Positions 15,586 to 19,599 of a DNA stretch of 19,599 bases are shown here, piece by piece; within the stretch, counting starts at the first letter, position 1, and the number at the start of each line of letters is the position of its first letter. The DNA is from Cryomorphaceae bacterium (GTDB lineage Bacteria > Bacteroidota > Bacteroidia > Flavobacteriales_D > Crocinitomicaceae): contig JAIXRD010000084.1 of NCBI GenBank assembly GCA_027485365.1, positions 1 through 19,599 of the forward strand. Direction: 5' to 3'. The notes beneath the pieces are model-generated. The model was given only the letters and a program-made list of their open reading frames with translations, did no database searches and was not told the origin of the DNA. Position numbers and translations under genes: made by a program.

Positions 15586-15821
15586 AGCTCCCAAATGGTT
15601 TTTTTAGGTTTAGCTTGCAATTTGAAATAGTGTTGGTGTTCTAAAATCCATGCCATTATAAGATATAACAAGATCGGTGAACCTAGACCAATAAATGAGA
15701 AATAAATAAATCCTAAGCGGACCTTGTATGGATTAATACCCAGTTTTCGCGCCCACCACAAACATACACCGTAGGAGTGTAATTCAAAAAAGAAGATTAA
15801 TTTTTGTAATTGACGTTTCAT
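15582..15821 (-). CDS. PspC-domain small membrane protein
   Basis: This 79-residue protein looks like a lone PspC domain: an amphipathic N-terminal part ending in a family-like segment with LGINPYKVRLGFIYF (about 28-42), then a hydrophobic segment to MAWIL (about 43-60), and a basic tail. PspC proteins sit in the inner membrane and sense envelope stress in the phage-shock system of enterobacteria; no pspA or pspB is present here and a stress role is only an analogy. It is linked on both sides by 4-base ATGA overlaps, to DUF2851 upstream and the SDR gene downstream. Confidence 0.8.
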   Translation of the reverse strand: MKRQLQKLIFFFELHSYGVCLWWARKLGINPYKVRLGFIYFSFIGLGSPILLYLIMAWILEHQHYFKLQAKPKKTIWEL

Positions 15822-16735
15822 GAGCTTAATATCTTCTTTCCAACTTCACATGTTAAACATTTATTCGTACTACAAAGTTGGCGATTTATTTCGAGAAGCG
15901 CTTGAGTTTCGTATGCATTTTTAGCTGTTGGTAGGATGTGTTTGAATTGACTAATTATTCTGTTCCTTTCGGGCGGAATTGTTTCGGCAAAGGCGTATAG
16001 TTCAGCCTCATTTTGTGGATTCCAAAGGTATGGAATAACCCCATTGATTAGGATTGATTGTGCTTCAAATGCTGTGAGATGCGCCATAAATTCATCTTTT
16101 AGGGTGCTAAGTTCTGATAACAAAGGGTTCTGTCTTTGAAAGGTCGTGGTATTTCTGAGTCGTGTTAATGCAGCTTCAAAGGTGATTACCTGCCTTTGGC
16201 GTGCATTTCTTTTGTGCACATACAAGGAGGAATTTTGCTTCAGGATGTATGCAGCAATTTCTTTTTCATTGGAATATTCATGGTGTTTGCGATTCATCCG
16301 TTTTCGCCAAAAGCTATACATGAAATCTGTTGAGAAGGTATGTTGACCAAACCTACATGGCAGTATGTATTCATCTTTTTTGTTCCAATAGCTAAGATTT
16401 GAAATTATCTGTTTTTCCACAACGATGGTTGGGATAAGTTCATCATTAAATGCAAGAGGTTGATCATTTTCCGCTACTACATGCAAAATAACGTTATGGT
16501 ATTTCGGATCCGTTTGATGTTTATGCTTGACCCAATCAGAGGATTTAACATGGATTTCAACATCTCCATACCACGTTATCTCTCCAATGCGTATGCAAGC
16601 ATTCCGAAAATCGGGCCCTGGCGCAAAGCGATTCCAAGTCCCTGTATGGATGACGAGAATTGGATGCTTTGAGTATTCATCGACCCCTGATATTAATCCC
16701 TTACTCCATGCCCATTGCAATCCATCTTCCCGCAC
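15818..16735 (-). CDS. DUF2851 family protein, short variant
   Basis: DUF2851 is a Bacteroidota family without known function. The N-terminal half shows the conserved core: GTWNRFAPGPDFRNACIRIG, then WYGDVEIHVKSSDWVKHKH and YHNVILHVVAEND (about residues 25-95). The C-terminus keeps the family ending with PPERNRII, ETQALLEINRQLC and the cysteine triad CSTNKCLTC. At 305 residues it appears about 100 shorter than the members I recall (about 420), with the loss in the middle (about 150-205). I choose the GTG at 16735: it gives MREDGLQWAW, like other family starts. The longest frame (TTG at 16783) runs through the terminator hairpin of the preceding gene and is rejected. First of three coupled genes. 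Confidence 0.75.
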   Translation of the reverse strand: MREDGLQWAWSKGLISGVDEYSKHPILVIHTGTWNRFAPGPDFRNACIRIGEITWYGDVEIHVKSSDWVKHKHQTDPKYHNVILHVVAENDQPLAFNDELIPTIVVEKQIISNLSYWNKKDEYILPCRFGQHTFSTDFMYSFWRKRMNRKHHEYSNEKEIAAYILKQNSSLYVHKRNARQRQVITFEAALTRLRNTTTFQRQNPLLSELSTLKDEFMAHLTAFEAQSILINGVIPYLWNPQNEAELYAFAETIPPERNRIISQFKHILPTAKNAYETQALLEINRQLCSTNKCLTCEVGKKILSS

Positions 16736-16738
16736 ACT

Positions 16739-16746
16739 TAAAGATA
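16739..16746 (-). promoter_or_regulatory. Putative -7 box (TATCTTTA) of the DUF2851-PspC-SDR operon
   Basis: The minus-strand TATCTTTA matches TAnnTTTG except the last base and lies 3 bases before the GTG start. Initiation at the usual distance would produce a leaderless mRNA beginning at the GTG. It starts one base after the T-tract of the upstream terminator. No -33 element could be assigned because the hairpin occupies that place. Confidence 0.35.
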
Positions 16747-16747
16747 C

Positions 16748-16774
16748 AAAAAAAGCCGGCAAATGCCGGCTTTT
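16748..16774 (-). terminator. Intrinsic terminator of the PorE-like OmpA gene
   Basis: On the minus strand, inverted arms GCCGGCA and TGCCGGC enclose a 2-base centre, are flanked by four A and four T, and are followed by seven T residues in all. It starts 14 bases after the stop of the OmpA-family gene. The same segment would be coding if the longest DUF2851 frame were used. Confidence 0.9.
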
Positions 16775-16788
16775 AAGTATCAATCCAA

Positions 16789-19017
16789 TTATCTCGGTAA
16801 TGGATCCGTGTATTTGAAATAATTTGCATCAGGAGTACATGGCGCATTGTAATCGAAAATCACAGGATTTTGTGTTCCTGGCTCCATTACAATTTTAACT
16901 GTAGTTCTACGATTCAACTGATGTAAGGCTTCAAATTTAGCCTTATCCGCTTTAAATTGGTTAATGTAATCATCGGTTAAGGTCTGCTCCACTCCTTTGT
17001 CATCAATGTATTTTCCTGGTTCGCTTTCACCTTTACCGAAAGGTTTGATTCTACACGCATTCTTTGGGTCAATTCCAACCAGGTAATTAAACACAGCTTT
17101 TGCACGGTTTTCAGAAAGCGCTTGATTGTGGATTTCGGTATCTCTACTATCCGTATGTGAAAACAATTCAATGACGATGTCCGGATTATCTTTCAATAAA
17201 TCTACAAGGAATTGTAAAGAGTCGTTTGATTTAATGGTGTTGTCGTTAACAAAAGTCCATTTATCTAAGTGATAACGAATCTCTGGCGTTCTAAGTTCAA
17301 TTGGAATTAAAGGAATCTCAACCACAAAACTTTGAGAATTTTCTAACACGCCTTGACCACCTTCACCCTTGGTAGAAATTACTGTGGCTCGGGACATTGG
17401 GAAATATCGCTCTTTGGATGCTTTGATTTGATAATCAAATCCTCCGTTAATATATCTTGGATGTGCCTTGTCTCCTTTTCGGTCTGCCCATTTGTCGGTC
17501 TTTCCTTTTTTATTAGTTAGACCATCCCAGTTTTGTCCGGATACTTCATTCACTGTAACACGAGCATCAGGTAATTTCTTTGATTTGTTTCCTAATTCAT
17601 AAACAATCACCGTTAAATCATACGTTACTGGTGGGGTGGTGAATGAATAAATATCAGGTGTATAAGTTCTGTTTTTAGCCGTTGAACGCTCTGAAGTGAA
17701 AAATCCGCTTTTTAGATCTTTTCTGATAGTTAGCGCATAATCATTTGCAGATGAATTTATTGGCTTCAGCATGTTTTGTGCAGGACCCCATTTTTTTAAC
17801 GGTTCCGTTGTTGCTGTTTTAATCGAAGCTTTAAAGATGTCTAATCCACCAACGCCAGGGTGTCCGTCACTTGCGAAAAACAATAAGCTATCATTTGGCG
17901 ATAACGAAGGAAATAATTCATTTCCTGCAGTATTAATTCCAGCGCCCATGTTGTATACTTTAGTAGTATCCCAACTTTTTGCTTTCTTATCGTAGGTGAT
18001 ATACCAAAGGTCTTTACCGCCTAATCCGCCTGGCATGTTCGAAGCAAAAATTAGCATTTGACCGTCCGCCGTTAAGCAAGGGTGACCAATTGAGATTTCT
18101 GATGCTTTATTGAATGTGGAATCTTTGGATTTGGATATCTGTGCATTTAACGCAGCCTCAAGGTTGATTTCACGCACATTTTCCCACTCTTCACCGTTTT
18201 TATCTGCCATCCAGATTTCACAACCGAGGTTTTGCTTCGGCATAGCAGGACAACGTGTAAAATATAGCGTTTTCCCTTTTCTGTCCATAATAGCTGTTCC
18301 TTCGTTGTCTTTTGTGTTTATTAAGTTTGTGTTGTCAATACTTTTAGCACTAACGAAGTCTCCTTTATCATTGAATTCTGCCATCCAAATATCCATGAAT
18401 TTCTCACCTGTAATTGGATCACGAGCCGGATTTACTACCTCTTCACGTTGTGTTCCGAAAAATACTTGAGACTCTTTCTTATCCGAAAGGAACGGAGCCA
18501 TGTCAAATTCTTTGCGATTTAATTTGTCCTCTGCTTTTACCACATATTTGGACTCTTCATCATGTACAAGGGCAGACTCTTTACACGATTCGATAAGTAA
18601 ATCAATGTCGATTGATGTATCTTTACCTCGCTTGTTTTTATAGCTGGTGTAGCTTTCACTTGCTTTTTTCAAATCACCATTCATTCGAAGCATCTCCCCA
18701 TGAAAATAGTATACTTTTGGATCGATTTCATAGTATTTTAACTCGATACTCGACCCATACCACTGCGCTGCTTTATCAAATTGTTCCATTCGACGGTAGC
18801 AATCTGCTAACTTGTATGCCATTCCACCTTTTTCAGAAATTGACTTTCCTTTGTTTGTCATTTTATTGTAGGCAGCCTCTAACTTCGGCATAGCTTCAAA
18901 ATATTTCCCTGAGTCGTATGCCTTTAACGCTTCAGCAATGTATTTTGGTTGATTAGTTTGACCAAATACAGGGGCCAACATAAACATCGAAAGCGTAAGA
19001 ATAAGTGCGTTTTTCAT
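16789..19017 (-). CDS. PorE-like TPR / PD40 beta-propeller / CRD / OmpA protein
   Basis: The 742-residue preprotein has a signal peptide (about 1-19, ending VFG before Q), a TPR-like helical region (about 24-145), a PD40/WD40-like beta-propeller (about 155-460, with repeated GHPCLTADGQMLIFAS and PSLSPNDSLLFFAS blades), a carboxypeptidase-regulatory/CnaB-like beta domain (about 466-565) and a C-terminal OmpA domain (about 575-712). In the OmpA part, D623 (SHTDSRD) and R638 (LSENRAK) are the residues expected to bind peptidoglycan. This domain order matches PorE of Porphyromonas gingivalis, which links the T9SS membrane parts to peptidoglycan. Bacteroidota carry several paralogs with the same plan, so the PorE role is inference. 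The protein lies in the periplasm, probably near the outer membrane. It has its own promoter and terminator. Confidence 0.85.
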   Translation of the reverse strand: MKNALILTLSMFMLAPVFGQTNQPKYIAEALKAYDSGKYFEAMPKLEAAYNKMTNKGKSISEKGGMAYKLADCYRRMEQFDKAAQWYGSSIELKYYEIDPKVYYFHGEMLRMNGDLKKASESYTSYKNKRGKDTSIDIDLLIESCKESALVHDEESKYVVKAEDKLNRKEFDMAPFLSDKKESQVFFGTQREEVVNPARDPITGEKFMDIWMAEFNDKGDFVSAKSIDNTNLINTKDNEGTAIMDRKGKTLYFTRCPAMPKQNLGCEIWMADKNGEEWENVREINLEAALNAQISKSKDSTFNKASEISIGHPCLTADGQMLIFASNMPGGLGGKDLWYITYDKKAKSWDTTKVYNMGAGINTAGNELFPSLSPNDSLLFFASDGHPGVGGLDIFKASIKTATTEPLKKWGPAQNMLKPINSSANDYALTIRKDLKSGFFTSERSTAKNRTYTPDIYSFTTPPVTYDLTVIVYELGNKSKKLPDARVTVNEVSGQNWDGLTNKKGKTDKWADRKGDKAHPRYINGGFDYQIKASKERYFPMSRATVISTKGEGGQGVLENSQSFVVEIPLIPIELRTPEIRYHLDKWTFVNDNTIKSNDSLQFLVDLLKDNPDIVIELFSHTDSRDTEIHNQALSENRAKAVFNYLVGIDPKNACRIKPFGKGESEPGKYIDDKGVEQTLTDDYINQFKADKAKFEALHQLNRRTTVKIVMEPGTQNPVIFDYNAPCTPDANYFKYTDPLPR

Positions 19018-19052
19018 AGTTAGTCTTTGGTTTGTAACTTGCAGTTTGCTAA

Positions 19053-19083
19053 CAAAATTAGGAAAATAATATTAATATCCAAA
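19053..19083 (-). promoter_or_regulatory. Consensus promoter of the PorE-like gene (TTTG-N19-TAATTTTG)
   Basis: On the minus strand TTTG (19083-19080) and TAATTTTG (19060-19053) are exactly 19 bases apart. The -7 box ends 35 bases before the ATG, so the leader is about 29 bases. The -33 element lies inside the coding end of the upstream pseudouridine synthase gene. Confidence 0.8.
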
Positions 19084-19599
19084 AGGACATTCTTTCCAAT
19101 GAAGAAGTAACAGTTCTAGTCCTTGATTCACCGCTTTTTCAAAATGCAACATTTCACCGGTTTCAGGGTGAATAAACCCTAAGGTTTTTGCGTGTAATGC
19201 CTGTCCGGGTAACATTTCAAAGCCATTTTGTACGAACGATTTAAAAGCTCCCGTATTCGGTCCTGTGCGTATTTTATCTCCACCGTATTCGAAATCATTA
19301 AACAAGGGATGCCCAATGGATTGCATATGCACCCGGATTTGATGGGTTCTTCCAGTTTCAAGTTGACATTCAACTAAGGTAACCCATCCAAAACGAGTAA
19401 GCGGTTTGTAATGAGTAACCGCATGTTTTCCCTGATCTTCCCCTTCAAAAGTGGTCATTACTTTTCTGTTTTTCGGGGAACGTCCTACATGTTTGTTTAC
19501 AGTACCTGGCGCTGTCACATCACCCCATACCAAGGCCCAATAAATACGTTTGGTTGTCTTTTCGTAAAATTGTTTAGCGAGGTGAGTTAAGGCATGTTC
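19072..19599 (-). CDS. RluA/RluD-family rRNA pseudouridine synthase (5' partial)
   Basis: The reading frame runs from the right edge (no start in the window) to the TAA at 19072. The 175 visible codons cover the C-terminal part: KRIYWALVWGDV, the GRSPKNRK segment, HYKPL, and the conserved GRTHQIRVHMQSIGHPLFND motif, which shapes the active site. The catalytic Asp motif (HRLDxxTSG) would lie just outside the window. The family converts uridine to pseudouridine in 23S rRNA (RluD) or in rRNA/tRNA (RluA); the fragment does not decide which. Its end hosts the -33 element of the following gene. A TTG at 19533 is not a real start because homologous sequence continues upstream of it. Confidence 0.92.
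   Translation of the reverse strand, partial: EHALTHLAKQFYEKTTKRIYWALVWGDVTAPGTVNKHVGRSPKNRKVMTTFEGEDQGKHAVTHYKPLTRFGWVTLVECQLETGRTHQIRVHMQSIGHPLFNDFEYGGDKIRTGPNTGAFKSFVQNGFEMLPGQALHAKTLGFIHPETGEMLHFEKAVNQGLELLLLHWKECPFGY

Noticed and set aside
16736..16783. Upstream TTG start for the DUF2851 gene
   Set aside because: The extra codons translate the hairpin and T-tract of the OmpA gene terminator; the GTG at 16735 matches the family N-terminus.

Overview
The window looks like a chromosomal housekeeping stretch of a member of the Bacteroidota, most likely Flavobacteriales (a Crocinitomicaceae/Fluviicola-type genome is a guess). The evidence is two secreted proteases with type IX secretion (T9SS) C-terminal sorting domains, a PorE-like TPR/beta-propeller/OmpA protein, promoters of the Bacteroidota form TTTG-N19-TAnnTTTG, start codons without Shine-Dalgarno sequences, a rpsU-xerC pair, and a DUF2851 protein. 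No transposase, CRISPR array, rRNA, tRNA or phage gene was seen. Genes are packed tightly and no gap exceeds about 70 bases.

Left part (1-6244): a 5'-truncated M43 metalloprotease on the plus strand meets uvrC tail to tail with a 4-base overlap. Behind uvrC on the minus strand lies a second T9SS cargo, a lysyl-endopeptidase-like serine protease with PKD and GEVED domains, closed by a strong intrinsic terminator.

Middle (6302-9000): a plus-strand operon encodes an OmpR-type response regulator without a visible kinase partner, riboflavin synthase (ribE) and a MazG-type nucleotide pyrophosphohydrolase. It converges with a minus-strand rpsU-xerC pair, again with a 4-base overlap. rpsU has a textbook promoter, and its terminator T-tract runs straight into the xerC start codon.

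Centre right (9054-14637): five minus-strand genes with gaps of 1-29 bases form a probable transcription unit. In transcription order they are a cationic-amino-acid-type APC permease, a second APC permease, a membrane-anchored helix-hairpin-helix protein, adenine phosphoribosyltransferase (apt) and an acyl-CoA dehydrogenase.

Right part (14704-19599): DUF2851, a PspC-domain protein and an RmlD-like SDR enzyme are joined by two ATGA stop/start overlaps. Upstream are the PorE-like OmpA protein, with its own consensus promoter and terminator, and the 3' part of an RluA/RluD-family pseudouridine synthase that leaves the window.

No clearly new system is evident. The most unusual points are three places where an intrinsic terminator abuts the next gene's start (two of them predicted leaderless), a DUF2851 protein that seems to lack the middle of the family, and an inverted repeat over the permease promoter. 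Where the longest open frame began at an upstream TTG, starts were moved to the better codon.
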